In this document: in pieces, positions 22,130 to 33,647 of the stretch
Position numbering within the stretch: the first letter of the stretch is position 1
How the letters are laid out: each line of letters opens with the position of its first letter
Origin: Scilla litardierei
Lineage: Eukaryota > Streptophyta > Magnoliopsida > Asparagales > Asparagaceae
Direction: 5' to 3'
Assembly: GCA_030789695.1 (NCBI GenBank)
Contig: CM061136.1
Span: forward strand, 137,962,448-138,026,447
Length of the DNA: 64,000 bases
Translations under genes and position numbers: made by a program
The notes under the pieces: model-generated
The model's database searches: none
Told to the model about the DNA's origin: nothing
The model's input: only the letters and a program-made list of their open reading frames with translations

Positions 22130-23322
22130 ACGACAAGATTAGCGAACGGCGACGAGATCCTAAAGACAACAAACAATGACGGCACGCAAGAGAGTCAACG
22201 GCCAAGGGGAGACCAAAATGACGAATGGGACACCCGTGGGGGCTGTTGCGGTGTCGAGACGACTGCGGGGAAGACGACTAGCGGCTGGACTGCGGGGTCT
22301 ACTGTCTGCAATTACGTGAGCCTGTGATACGCGCAAAATAGACGAGGACAGCCACGCATCGGGACTGCTACAAGGTGGCCGGGGCTGTGGCCAGATTCGG
22401 AGCGAGGAGGAAGGCTGGTGGCACTGCTGAGTGAAGAGCAGCGGCCTACTGCTGTGACACCGCTTGGTGGCGCTACTGTGCGCCTGGCGGAGCACAGGCC
22501 GGCGGCTACCGGCGGGGGGGGGGGGAGTCCGACGAGGCCGGATGGCGGGGGATAGGCCGGAGTTGGGGTGGAGGTCGGAGAAACATCGGGGCTGTTGAAT
22601 GAGGAAGATGGCGGCGCAAAAGAGAACATGCAATGAAAATACACCCTAGGCTGATCGGGTTGAAATAGGCTAGTAATTGATATATAGGGTTGGGTTGGAG
22701 TGCAATTAAGGAGATTAGAAGAGAGAGAAGAAGGAAGGAGTGGAATTAATGGTGGTGAATAGCTAGAACCAGATTTGAGTTGATACGTAAATGATATGAT
22801 TTCTATTTGCTATACAGCTTAGGGATGTGTATATTTAAGGGTAAAGGGGGAGAGAGAGAGTGAGAGAGTAGGGTACAGATTAGGGGAAAATAAGGTGAGC
22901 CTAGCTTAGGAATTAGATCATATGAATCTTATGATATAATATAGTTTGATTGGAAAATTAGTGTAAAAGTGGGTCAAACGGAGCCCGATAATTATGAGAA
23001 AAGTACCGGGGTGACCGTGTCGACGAGAGAATCGAGACTAAGAAGATTGGTCACGGACTAGGGCAAAGAAGAATGGAATTAAAAAATAGAAAAGCCTAAC
23101 GACAAAAGTGAAAACTATGACACCTCTTCAAACAAAGTTATTTGTGGGAAAATGACCCGTGAAATGACGTTCCAAAATAATTCCACAAATAAGTGCTCTT
23201 CCAGAGGGTCACAACGACTTATCACAACATAGGGTACGGATAAAAGAAGAGGTCGAAATAAATACGCGTACGAAACAAAAGTGCGCGCACGAAAAACGTA
23301 AGATCGAAAAGCGACCGTGACA
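22130..23322 (-). mobile_element. Ty3-type LTR A, segment 3 of 3 (LTR 5' end)
   Basis: Contains a GC-rich block (22200-22640, with a run of about 13 G near 22514), a minus-strand TATATA near 22680 and an end at 23322 reading TGTCACGGTCGC on the minus strand. That start resembles the LTR start at 63635 (TGTAACGGTCGG), placing both in one family. Proline/arginine-rich frames in the GC-rich block are not supported as genes. Confidence 0.5.
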
Positions 23323-23950
23323 GGCAAATTTGTAAATAAGTGGTTTGTGTATTCAACAATTAGGTCTCTGTGCATAACAACTCTCTTCCATACACACAAT
23401 CAATTTTTCTTAGCACGCATACCACTTTAAACACATACAAGATTTCTTAAAATTCAAATTTTTACTTCATAAACACTATTTTATCCCCCAAACTATTTTC
23501 TCTCTCGGAAACCCCACCACCATTCACACTACCACACATACACCCACACCATCCTGTTGGCATCATCGCTTCTCCTGCCACCTGTTGTTCCCTCTCGTCA
23601 TCCACATCTCATTCTCATTCTCATTCTCTTCCCTGTCAGAATAGATAGTTATTTTTTATTGAAGATGATGAAGAAAGATGATGAAGAAGAAGAAAGAAGA
23701 AAATGAGAAGATAGTGATGAGAGGGTGCTGATGAGAGAAAATAAAGATGAAGAGAATGAAGAAAATGAAGAAGCGATAGTGACGGGAGGGTGCTAATGAG
23801 ATGGTGATGGAGAGTTAGTGTTAGGGTTTGTGGAATTAATAAAATCGATAAAGAATATAAATTTGAAATGGAAGCATATGAAGGGAAGGGGATGATGATG
23901 ATGATGAAAAGAAGGCGTTAGCGGGAGGCGGTGTCGGTGGCAGACAAAGA
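23323..23950. other. Unassigned sequence with purine-rich tract
   Basis: No gene seen. 23655-23960 is strongly GA-rich (repeats of GATGATGAAGAAG). No terminal repeats recognised. Confidence 0.5.
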
Positions 23951-23963
23951 GAAAGAATTTTTA

Positions 23964-24418
23964 AAAGGACAAATTTTCAAAATCAGCCAAAAATTAAAAA
24001 TAATTTTAAAAATAGATCAAATTTAAACTTAATTGCAAAAAACTAACCAACTTATTGTCATGTTGACTAAGTAGAAGAGTACAACACGATTGGAGTTGGG
24101 AATCCCTGCCATTTGAGATCAAAATGTTAGTGTTGCCAACCCCAGTTGTTTGTAGGGATATGGCATGCCCATTCTCATCCCTAGTTGTTTGGGGGATTTT
24201 CTCAATAGATATTACAATGAAATGGCAAAGGTACCCTAACCATTTTGTGGATGCATAATTTGATCGGTGTTTCCAACTCCAATTGATTTTCAGCACAAGT
24301 TTGCGAGCAGAAGCCAACATGGTGAAAAGTTAGTCATTTTTTATAATTAAGTTTAAATTTGGTTGTTTTAAAAATCATTTCTATTTTTTTTTTCATATTT
24401 TGAAATTTTGTCCTTTTT
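23964..24418. mobile_element. Small DNA-transposon-like element with ~90-bp imperfect terminal inverted repeats
   Basis: The left end (AAAGGACAAATTTTCAAAAT... to TTTAAACTTAATTG) reappears inverted at the right end (...TAATTAAGTTTAAATTTGG to TTTTGTCCTTT). Length about 455 bp with no coding capacity. No target-site duplication established. MULE-like or foldback MITE is possible; class uncertain. Confidence 0.6.
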
Positions 24419-24429
24419 TATACATCGAA

Positions 24430-24562
24430 AAGCTGGTTAAAGGCGCGGTTTCCAACTCCAATTGATTTTCAGCGCAAGTTTGCGCGCGAAATTCAACTTG
24501 TCGAAAAGTTGGTCATTTTTTGTAATTAAGTTTAAATTTGGATGTTTTAAAAAATCAGTTCT
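24430..24562. mobile_element. Partial second copy of the long-TIR element, cut by Copia-1
   Basis: About 120 bp from TTTCCAACTCCAATTG to AAATCAGTTCT repeat the right half of the preceding element with some differences and stop exactly where the Copia-1 LTR begins. Confidence 0.65.
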
Positions 24563-25013
24563 TGTTATGAAGGTGACGTTACTGAACCCGTTGCCCTATA
24601 TTTATAGTAAAAGGTTACATAATGTGTGGATACCCTAAACACAAATGGGCTCCACATGGGCCTACAAAAGCCCATTCATAACAATTCCCCTTATCCATCC
24701 ATCATTGTAAGCTTGGTATATGAATGCTTCGGGATTCATAGAGCTTATCTGATCATGATGATATGGATACTTCTGGATCCTAAGTTAGGAGGTCTTGCCT
24801 CGTTAAAACCTTTGGCTATGGAAAACCCAGTGGAAAAACCCAATAGCTAAGAAAAAAGAGTACAAGTCTCCTTAACTTCCCCTGATCAGTGGATATCACC
24901 AGGGGTTGATACTTCTCGATCTAGAGTTGATGTGATTGACTCGTTAAAACCTTTGGCTATGAAAAACCCAGTGGAAAAAACCAGTAGCTAAGGGGAAACG
25001 AGTACACACAACA
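24563..25013 (-). repeat. Copia-1 3' LTR
   Basis: 451 bp; minus-strand ends TGTTGTGTGTACTC...CTTCATAACA. It contains two tandem ~140-bp copies, each with CTCGTTAAAACCTT and AAAACCCAGTGGAAAAA, and a minus-strand TATAAATA near 24600. Confidence 0.85.
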
Positions 25014-25028
25014 TTAACTCCCCCTGTC
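25014..25028 (-). other. Copia-1 polypurine tract
   Basis: ACAGGGGGAGTTAA on the minus strand, directly before the LTR. Confidence 0.85.
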
Positions 25029-25039
25029 GTGTACAAGCT

Positions 25040-25438
25040 TCAGGCTTGTAAGTCTCTCAACTGTCTCATCCCAATCCCTATTACAAATTTTCTAAAGGTA
25101 CATCGAGGTAGTGCTTTAGTGAACAGATCTGCCAGGTTGTTGCAAGACTGGATTTGCTGAATGTCGATCTGTTTATCTTCTTGTAGTTCATGGGTCCAGA
25201 AAATCTTAGGAGAGATGTGCTTCTTCCTGTCACCCTTGATGTAGCCACCTCGTAGTTGAACTATGCAGGCTGCATTGTCTTCGAACATGGTGGTTGGTTC
25301 AAGGTCGCCCGTCTTCAGGCCGGTCATCACTAGGATGTGGTGAATGACAGAACGTAGCCAAAAGCATTCTCTGCTAGCTTCATGGATCGCAATGAGTTCA
25401 GAGTGGTTGGATAAGGTTACTGTCGAGGTCTGCTTCAC
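25040..25438 (-). pseudogene. pol: Copia RNase H C-terminal fragment (Copia-1)
   Basis: A 132-aa frame aligns by motif with the end of Copia polyproteins: LIAIHEASRECFWLRS, FEDNAACIVQL, the KHISPKIFWTHEL box and the LADLFTKALP terminus. In an active element RNase H degrades the RNA strand of the RNA-DNA hybrid. Several residues differ from the usual consensus (for example HISPKIFW for HIxxKxxF) and the frame connecting it to RT is broken, so this is a remnant. Confidence 0.9.
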
Positions 25439-25666
25439 AGATCTCCATGAAATGGCCGTCCCACCGTAGGTGAATATGAAACCAGTCTGGGACTTTGCGG
25501 TGTGGGTATCTGCTCTGTATCCTGCATCTGCAAAACCAATTAAGTTGGAGGATACGCCTTTCTTATAGTACTGACCCTTGGAGGTAGCGCAGAAGGTGCT
25601 TCACTCCGTTCTAGTGGAGCTTTGTGGGCGCTGAACTGTATCTGGCTAGTATGTTTACTGGGAATA

Positions 25667-26266
25667 CTATATCGGGACGCGTGCAGCTTGCCAATAGAGG
25701 AGTGCTCCAATGGCACTTAGGTAAGGTACTTCAGGACCAAGTATTTCATCCCACTCTTTCAGCGGATGGAAGGGGTCTTTATGAACATCCAATGATCTAA
25801 CGACCATTGGTGTACTCAGTGGGTGACATTTGTCCATTTGAAAATTTTTCAGCAATTTCCTTGTGTAAGTGGATTGATATAACAGGATTCCTCCGCTGAG
25901 GTGTTCTATTTGTAAGCCAAGGCAGTATCTGGTTTTGCCAAGGTCTTTCATCTCAAAAGTCTTTGTGAGGCTTTTGGATATCTCAGATATCTCTTCGGGA
26001 GTTCCTATGAGATGTAAATCGTCTACGTAGACGGTAATGATTACAAATCTTGTTCGCTTTGCTCTTATGAAGATGCAAGGGCAGGCTTCATTATTGGTGA
26101 ATCCTTGTTGCACAAGGAATTCACTGAGTCTGTTATACCACATGCTTCCCGATTGTTTTAGACCATACAGCGACCTTTGCAGTTTGGCAGAATAGACGTC
26201 CCGAGGTCTATTTATCATTTTTGTTGGTAATTTATAACCATCCAAAAGTTTCATAAAGATATCTTT
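25667..26266 (-). pseudogene. pol: Copia reverse transcriptase fragment (Copia-1)
   Basis: The minus-strand frame shows the Copia RT core. VYSAKLQRSLYGLKQSGSMW is followed by the catalytic YVDDL motif (about 26017-26031), then FEMKDLGKTRYCLGLQIEH and a YTRKLLKNF region. The upstream fingers and integrase are lost in the gap. It ends ALLYWQAAR where LLYLA-type sequence is usual. Indels separate it from the RNase H segment. Confidence 0.92.
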
Positions 26267-26766
26267 NNNNNNNNNNNNNNNNNNNNNNNNNNNNNNNNNN
26301 NNNNNNNNNNNNNNNNNNNNNNNNNNNNNNNNNNNNNNNNNNNNNNNNNNNNNNNNNNNNNNNNNNNNNNNNNNNNNNNNNNNNNNNNNNNNNNNNNNNN
26401 NNNNNNNNNNNNNNNNNNNNNNNNNNNNNNNNNNNNNNNNNNNNNNNNNNNNNNNNNNNNNNNNNNNNNNNNNNNNNNNNNNNNNNNNNNNNNNNNNNNN
26501 NNNNNNNNNNNNNNNNNNNNNNNNNNNNNNNNNNNNNNNNNNNNNNNNNNNNNNNNNNNNNNNNNNNNNNNNNNNNNNNNNNNNNNNNNNNNNNNNNNNN
26601 NNNNNNNNNNNNNNNNNNNNNNNNNNNNNNNNNNNNNNNNNNNNNNNNNNNNNNNNNNNNNNNNNNNNNNNNNNNNNNNNNNNNNNNNNNNNNNNNNNNN
26701 NNNNNNNNNNNNNNNNNNNNNNNNNNNNNNNNNNNNNNNNNNNNNNNNNNNNNNNNNNNNNNNNNN
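26267..26766. other. Assembly gap (500 N)
   Basis: Exactly 500 unknown bases, a conventional placeholder length, lying between Copia-1 and the Ty3 element G1. Frames that cross it have no meaning. Confidence 0.98.
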
Positions 26767-26973
26767 TTTTGCTGAAAAAGAGTGTCGCGGCTCCACACTT
26801 TTCCCATTGCACGGCATTGGGTCAACTACAAGCGAAGAACTTGAGTCTCTGCTGGGTAAATTCGCTCCACTTCTCAATTTCAATTTTTACCCTAGATATT
26901 TATTTTACTTGATTGTTCGTGTGTGTGCACTTCGATAGTATTTTACACTCATTTGCACCACTCACATGCACAC

Positions 26974-29051
26974 ATGGCCCGGGATAAAGATAAGGGGAAG
27001 GGTATCTTGCGGGAGGAGGAACCGTCTCGAAAGAGACGTAAACAAACACGTCCTCCTCCCCACACACGTGAACTGACACTAGCCCCTCCCCCACCTGTTA
27101 TCCCCCCTGTGGACCCCATGTTGGGCCCGCATGGGTACCTATTTAGGAACCAAGAGCAGAAAGACTTCTACCACAGACTAGATGCTCTGGGGCATCTATC
27201 AACCAAGTTTGCACACACCCAATCACTCGTCGACCTCGGTGTCTTCACCGAGGTCGAGACTCTTTTTGCTAACCTAGGTTGGTTGGCCTTCCTGAATGCC
27301 TCTGCAGTATCCTACCCGTCACTCACCCTAGAATTCCTTTCCTCCTCGTTTATGAGTCGGGGTCGACCGTCAATTTCTGGGTGCGTAACCAAACCATCCG
27401 CACCAACCTGGATACCATCAACGATATATTTGGTTTCCCTATTCTTGGGAATGACGCTATCCGACACTACGGATACCCCCCGGAATTTGACGTCGATAAC
27501 TTTTGGTTCCGCCTCACCATACTCCCTCGCTATCCCCGGGGTAAGGCCAAGGCCTCCTCCATCATCCATCCCATATTTCGTCTGGCCCATAGGATCATAT
27601 CCTCTGCATTTTTCCCGCGGGATGAGTCAGGCACCGTGACTATCCCCGATCTTTTTATTCTCTGGGCCATGACTTTCCCCTTTGTTCGTAATGATGATGG
27701 AGTTAGCTTTAGGGCCCCAACTGTCCATGTCCATGCCGGCGATTGGCTTGTTTACAAGCTTCTCGAGATTAGCAGGGCCGGGAACGGCAAGATCTGTTGT
27801 GGGGGCATTATCGCTATTATTGTTTCTTCCCCACAGTTTAACATTCCCATCCCCCAAAATCTTCCTACTACCGCAGGACCCTCACGTCTAGATCTTGACA
27901 TCCTGCGGCACATTCATATGATTAAGCCCCGCCCCGATGGTCACTTCGAATTCAATTACGGCCACCCCCCTCGCCCCTACACCATTCTCCCCAACCCCGC
28001 TCGCATGACTGTTGCTATCGTGGCGGATTGGACTTTTCCGCCCGATCCTGAGTTTCTAGCGGGGTTGCGCCTTCCTTTCTTTCCCCCGGACGCATGCAGA
28101 CCACCTTCCCCTACCGCCCACTTAGGCGAGCAGGATATTCCTGCGTCCTGGGGAGATATTGGGGCTGGCCCGAGTCACCCTGTTTCTGCTCCTGGCCCCA
28201 TCACTTCTGAGCACCTTTTTGCGGCCATCTCTGGCCTTGTGTACAGTGCCGACATGACCACTGCCGCCGGCACTACTTCCACATCACTTGCCGGCACCAC
28301 TTCTGCCTCACGTCAGTCCACTTACTTTGGTCGCCGCCAGGTCTCTGCCCATCTTGCTCTCGAGAGGGAGGTCGCAGCCCTCCGTGATCTTGCCATGTCC
28401 TCTGCCCCCTCGGACCAATCACCGTCCTCCTTTCTCACTCACCCACGCTTCCTCGCACTTGAAAGGAACGTGGCCACCATTCTTCGCCTTCTCACTCACC
28501 TCCACGGACCACCACCACCCACACCACCACCCTCACCACCTCCATCACCTCCCCCGTCACATTCTTCTCCTCCACCCTCCCACACATCCCCACCTCCATC
28601 ACCTCCCCCGTCACATTCTTCTCCTCCACCATCCCACACATCCCCACCTCCTCCACCCCCACCTAGGCGATCATCTCCTCCATCCACATCTATTCCCATC
28701 CCCGTATCCACTTCTCCTCTCACGACCACTTCCGTCGCCCCCACACCACCTCCTCCCTCCTCCATCGTCACTTCATATGTGCGCCGCAAGAAATTACCAG
28801 CGCGCTCCAAATCTCTCCCACCGCCACCCACTACCGTCACCATCACGTCTTCTCCCCCCATTTCTATCCCCTCTACCACCGCCTTGATCGTCGTACTTCC
28901 ACCACCACCCACCTCCACCGACACTCTACCTATCATTCACACCACCACTGCACCTCTGTCCCCACTTCTCCGCACACCACCCGTCTCTCCCTGCCACACT
29001 TCCACACCATCTTCCGAGGAGGGCGAGGATTCGCCTTCTTCTGATTTTTGA
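26974..29051 (+). pseudogene. G1 accessory ORF (Athila-type), one frameshift
   Basis: The ATG at 26974 gives MARDKDKGKGILREEE with a basic RKRRK cluster, then FYHRLDALGHLSTKFAH...LVDLGVFTEVETLFANLGWLAFL...LTLEFLSSSF. Near 27350 the reading shifts by the equivalent of one lost base into the frame that continues VYESGSTVNFWVRN...IFGFPIL and on to 29051, about 690 aa in all. The C-terminal third is low-complexity: about 60 residues of PPPSPPPSHSSPPP-type extensin-like repeats, then Ser/Thr/Pro-rich sequence. The globular part matches the Athila ORF/putative plant transposon protein pattern and E2 ORF2. No membrane segment is seen. Function unknown; the frameshift makes this copy a pseudogene unless the base call is wrong. 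Confidence 0.7.
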
Positions 29052-30712
29052 TTTCACTTTGTTTTTTTTTGACATCCCCCTTGCATATCTCTGCACTTTC
29101 ATGATCATATCTTATTGCTAGCATTGTCATGTCTAGCTTGGGAGAAGTCTATTTTGCTGTGTTGTCGTGTTTTGTTTTCTTTGTGTGTGTGCTTGTTTTT
29201 TTTTTGTGTCGTGTCATCTTTCTTTCTTTCTTTCTTTCTTTCTTTTTCTATTTCTATGTCGTGTGGTTTGATTGTGATTTTCCCTTTATTTTCAGTTTCG
29301 TATATGTGTTTTCCATGTTTTTCATTTCTTTTTGTGTCAGTGCGTATTCCCCCTATTTTCATTGCCCTCCCGTACTCACTCTTATTGCATTGAGGGCAAT
29401 GCAAGCTTCAGCTTGGGGGAGTCGCACTTTGTGCGTCATTGAGTCTTTCTTTTTCGTTTTTGTGTCGTTTTCTTCGTGTTTTAAATTTTTCTTTTCTCCT
29501 TTTTATCTCTTTCTCCTAGAGATGAATCCTATGATGAATTGCCACAAAATCACACACACCTAGCATGGCATCGATAATTACACTCACTAGCCATAGGACA
29601 GGTATATCGAGTCCCCTGCATTTCACGCATCGTGGGTCCACTTAGCTTTTTGTGAGTCGTGTGTCGTGCCTAGCTGTTCGGTGTGCTTCTGCTTTGTGAT
29701 TTTACTTTATATACCTGTCCAGGAATGACCCCTAGATTATCACGCTTCAATATGAATAATGCGGTAATTGCTTCACTTGTCTGTTTCTGTGTGCATGATT
29801 ATATATATCGTATGCTTCATTTAGCATGTGTCGGGATTCCACAATTAAGGACTAGGATGACCCATTTAGCCCATGCTCTAACTAGCGAGAATAGTTTCCT
29901 CTACCCAAGTGTTTAGATTCCGATTTCTTTTTTGTTTTACTTGGTGCAAATCCCCTCATCGTGTGCCGTTCTCCCACTTGGGAGAGTACACATGTATATA
30001 TCCCAATATCCAAAAATCCAAAAAAAAGAGAAAAGAAAAGAAAAACCCAAAAAGAAAAGGAAAGAAAAAAAATTTTGTATAGCCAAAAAGCCAAAAAAAT
30101 AATACAAATACCCAAAACCCAAAAAAAATTCCCGTGTGAATATTTTCTTACTTGCCGAGATAAAGGGAAGGCGAGAATTTGCACCGAGTTTTCTTCTCCA
30201 CATCATCTCAACCCCCATCGGTTTCGAAAACACTTGGCTTAGGAACTTTTTAGCTATTATCTAGGTTTTAGTGTGGTGATTTCTTTGACCCTAGTTGTGG
30301 AGCCCCTGACGCATGATATGTTTCGATTCTCTCTCTCTATTCTCATGCATGCTTAAACTATATATTCACCACTTTATTCAATTCGAATCGATATTTGGGT
30401 CATTTCCTGGATTTGTGTATATCGAGCTTTATCGCACATCGAAGATAGTGACACCGTCTACTAGCGCACGACCATACTCACTCGCGCTTCACCGCGTGGG
30501 CCCACGGCATTTATCTGGACTCGTATTCTTTGGTTTAGTGATATGATTTGGTGTTTGCTTGCTTGATGTGTCGTTTTTGATTTTGTTGGCTCTGACGGGC
30601 GATATAGGATATAGAGTTTTCTTTTTCTCTCTTTCTCTCTATTTTTCCTCTCCGAGCTCCTACTCTCACTCGTCTTCCTCGAGGACGAGGAAGAGTTCAG
30701 CTTGGGGGATTT
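29052..30712 (+). other. G1 3' non-coding region with duplicated polypurine motif
   Basis: TTCAGCTTGGGGGA occurs at 29407-29420 (after GCATTGAGGGCAATGCAAGC) and at 30696-30709, just before the LTR. A (TTTC)n run is at about 29216-29244 and an A-rich stretch at 30006-30130. No credible ORF. Confidence 0.6.
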
Positions 30713-32280
30713 TGACGTGCGTTTATATTTCATATATTTGCGCACGTTTTCTTCCATGTTTTTCCGTATTTTACCGTCGTCTTATATTCGTTTTCTCGTG
30801 TTTTCTTGTTTTCTTTCACTTTTCCGTGTTTTTCGTATTTTGCAGGAGTTTACTGGCATAGGGGACATAAAACGACGATATCGCAAGTCCCCGGAGCAAC
30901 GGGAGGAGTCACGCGTGATCCGAGGGGTCAAACAACGAGGACATCATCTTTCAGCCCCTCACCCGATCGGTTGGTCATCTTCAACCAATCGGGTGATGCA
31001 TGCGTGCACCACCCGGACGCAGCTTGGAGCTCACAAGAAGTCACCCGGTCGGTTCAGTGACCGGGTCAAAAGCCCAAAGTCTCTGGAATTCGAAGCTGAT
31101 TACCAACCGATCGGGTGACCTTCACCCGATCGGTTCATCTGTAGCCGAATCCCCAAAGCCAAGACACTGTCAGCTCTACCGGCCTCCTCACCCGGTCGGC
31201 ACCAAGATCCAACCGGTCACATCCATGTTTCAACCGACCGGTTCATCCTGACTGGGTGAAGTTCCGCATCTCGCTGCCAAAGTTTGAAGCAGGTCACCTG
31301 ATCGGTTGACTTGTCAACCGATCGGGTGATATATTTTCCTATATATAGAACCCTAGGTTTTCCAGAAACGGGAGTTAGTTATTTTTTGTTGTTTTCTTCA
31401 TTTTGTGACGGCTGTAATTTCCTAGTTTTTGTAAGTTTTCAGATCTTTGTCAAACTTTAGTATTATCTTAATTGCTTTACTACCATTGCATTTCTACTGT
31501 CTGATCATGATTTTTACGGTCGATTTCTGTTTAGATCGCTTTTTACTAAATATGTGTGAGTAGTTCCCAAATCTGGGATTTTGGCGGAAACCCCTTCGTG
31601 GGCTCTTCCCGATGCGTCCATAGGGCTAGGAAATCGATAGGGATTAGGAATCTAACGGTTACGCGGGGTGTTTTATTGTCACCGACGGGAAAAAGACCGC
31701 CTTTGACCTTGGGCCCAGGGGGAATAAACTTGGCGGTTGACTCCCTAGCCATAGCTCACGCCCTTAGCATAGACGCTGAATCCTAGCGCGCGGGAGCGGC
31801 AGGATGAGACGTTGGGAGTTATCGTTGCGAGCTTAGTGCTCCCGGAGTCGATCAGTGTTAATGAACACGGGAGTGCCCACTGATCGAACCCGGGAAGTCC
31901 GGCGTATCATCCTGGGCACCGACCGGTATATCGGGCCCATGGGACGCCGGTACAACTTTCAGAGGCAACGTCTCACCATTAGACCCTAATTCCGATCGCT
32001 ATCTTACCCGTAGGCCGTATCGGCGAGAATCGCACGATGGGGTGGAAACCAAAGTCCCGGGTTTTTCCTTTATATTGTCTATACCTTGCATTCCATTTAT
32101 TGTGCCAACCCATCATTCGATCCGGGCTAGCTCACCCATGGGGTGATTTTGATCCTCTTTGACACAAGCACATCCACGCCTCCCTGAGTTCGACCCCCAA
32201 GCCACACTACAACACCGTGCGCTTGTGGTTACAAATATTTAAATCTCACGCCCCCAATCGTATTATTGCACACATCTAGC
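30713..32280 (+). repeat. G1 3' LTR
   Basis: Starts TGACGTGCGTTTATATT after the polypurine tract. U3 has a cluster of CACCCGATCGGTT/AACCGATCGGGTG palindromes (about 30957-31330), then CTATATATAG at 31339-31348. The 3' part has CACCGTGCGCTTGTGG, like the ends of other Athila-type LTRs here. The right end is approximate; an inverted LTR of the same family follows. Confidence 0.65.
30957..31330 (+). promoter_or_regulatory. Palindrome cluster upstream of the G1 TATA box
   Basis: At least four inverted pairs built on CCGATCGG (for example AACCGATCGGGTGA...TCACCCGATCGGTT at about 31106-31136), the last ending about 10 bp before the TATA box. Confidence 0.75.
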
Positions 32281-32289
32281 ACGCACTAG

Positions 32290-33647
32290 CGGGGGACGTC
32301 AGTACGCTAGGCCTACCCGGTTCCGGACGGTGGGCATTCCCATGTCCATTAACACCTTCCGCAACCAGGAGCATTAAGGCCACAATGATAACTCCTGACA
32401 TTTCGTCCAAGCCGTTCCCACGTGCGAGGACTCGATGTCTACACTAGGGGCGTGAGCTATGGCTTGGGAGTCAACCGCCAAGTTTATTCCCCCTTGACCC
32501 GACGGTCAGAAGCGGTCTTTCTTCCGCCAATGACAATGAAACATCCCCGCTTAACCCTAAGGGCCAAATAGGTCGAATGTGATTTCTAGCAATACATCGA
32601 AGCAAATCTTGACTGGACAAGACACCGGACCCCAATCCCCAACACAACTAGTGTGTTGCCATACGAATTGGACTCAGATTGTTAGAAATCCCCATTGACA
32701 CATTTTCATCGAACACGTACCATGCAATCAAGTCAAATGAAACAACCCAAGCATCAATCCTACCCTAACCCGTATTAGGGTTCATCAATACTACTCAATG
32801 TTGAAGAACATAAAAACAATCAAAACAAAAGACATACAAACGTTCACCATCAAGCAAAAATAAACACAATACAAAACAATGGAAAATAAGAGAAAGAAAT
32901 ACGTATCTCGCGTTTGAATCTTCAATCCATTACAAGATTTATTGGAAGATAAAACCTAATCTAATCTAACCTAAAACTCCCAAGAAAGCGGAGGGAAGCT
33001 GCTGAAAAAATAGTGGATGATCCCCCTTCAGTTAGCCAACACCGTGTATTTATAGTCCCCTTCGAAACCCTAATGGTTCGGGTCCAAACCCGCAGAAAAA
33101 TCGCCACCCGATCGGTTGATGAGTCAACCGATCAGGTGAGAGCTTTGAAAATCTTCAACCGGGCGCTGAGGCGAGCGGGTAGCGTGACCGGATCGTCGTT
33201 TAAGGAATTTCGGTTACAGGTGAACCGATCGGGTGATATTTCACCCGATCGGTTGGAATTCAGTGCAATTAGACAGAGAGCTCTGTCGGTTCACCCGATC
33301 GCTGAACCTATCGGGTGAGCTGCTACTCTTCTTTAGTTGCCGTCCGGGTAGGGTACACGTGCATCAACCGATCGGGTGGTTGTGTCCACCTGATCAGTTG
33401 AGGGCTGAAATATATCAGTCTTCATCGTTTGACCCTCTGGATCACGCGTGACTCCTCCCGTTGCTCCGGGGGGCTCATGATATCTTCTTTAAACGTCCCC
33501 AATGCTGAAAATCTCCTGCATTTGCATAAAAACATGAAGAAAGTGAAAAGATACAAAAAACACAAAAGAACGGATATGAAACGATGGAAAACAACGGAAA
33601 ATTACAAAGAAGATGTGCGTGAATATATAGAATTTAAACGCACGTCA
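32290..33647 (-). repeat. G2: inverted, 3'-truncated LTR of the G1 family
   Basis: Read on the minus strand from 33647 (TGACGTGCGTTTAAATT) it parallels G1: GAGCAACGGGAGGAGTCACGC, the CCGATCGG palindromes, TATAAATA (33046-33055) and the GGGGGAATAAACTTGGCGG phrase. It stops near 32290, where the match to G1 ends. No polypurine tract lies beside its start, so it is a solo or broken LTR. Confidence 0.7.

Larger units (their letters stand above)
24563..26266 (-). mobile_element. Copia-1: 3' part of a Copia retrotransposon, running into the assembly gap
   Basis: In minus orientation the order is RT, RNase H, polypurine tract, 3' LTR. The 5' part lies in or beyond the N run. Frames are broken between RT and RNase H, so it is not coding-competent. 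Its LTR belongs to the same family as that of Copia-2. Confidence 0.85.
26767..32280 (+). mobile_element. G1: 3' part of an Athila/Tat-like Ty3 retrotransposon
   Basis: Contains an accessory ORF (frameshifted), a long 3' non-coding region with two copies of the polypurine motif TTCAGCTTGGGGGA, and a 3' LTR starting at 30713. Gag and pol would lie 5' of the ORF, in or beyond the gap. Accessory ORFs between pol and 3' LTR are typical of Athila and related Ty3 lineages. Confidence 0.65.

Noticed and set aside
26232..26883. Minus-strand frames running through the N gap
   Set aside because: Unknown bases are translated as X. Only the part from 25667 to 26266 has real sequence with RT motifs.
28288..28936. 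His/Pro-rich and Gly-rich frames over the proline-rich tail of the G1 ORF
   Set aside because: Shadow frames of a repetitive CCACC/TCCTCC region; the frame continuous with the conserved domain is the supported one.
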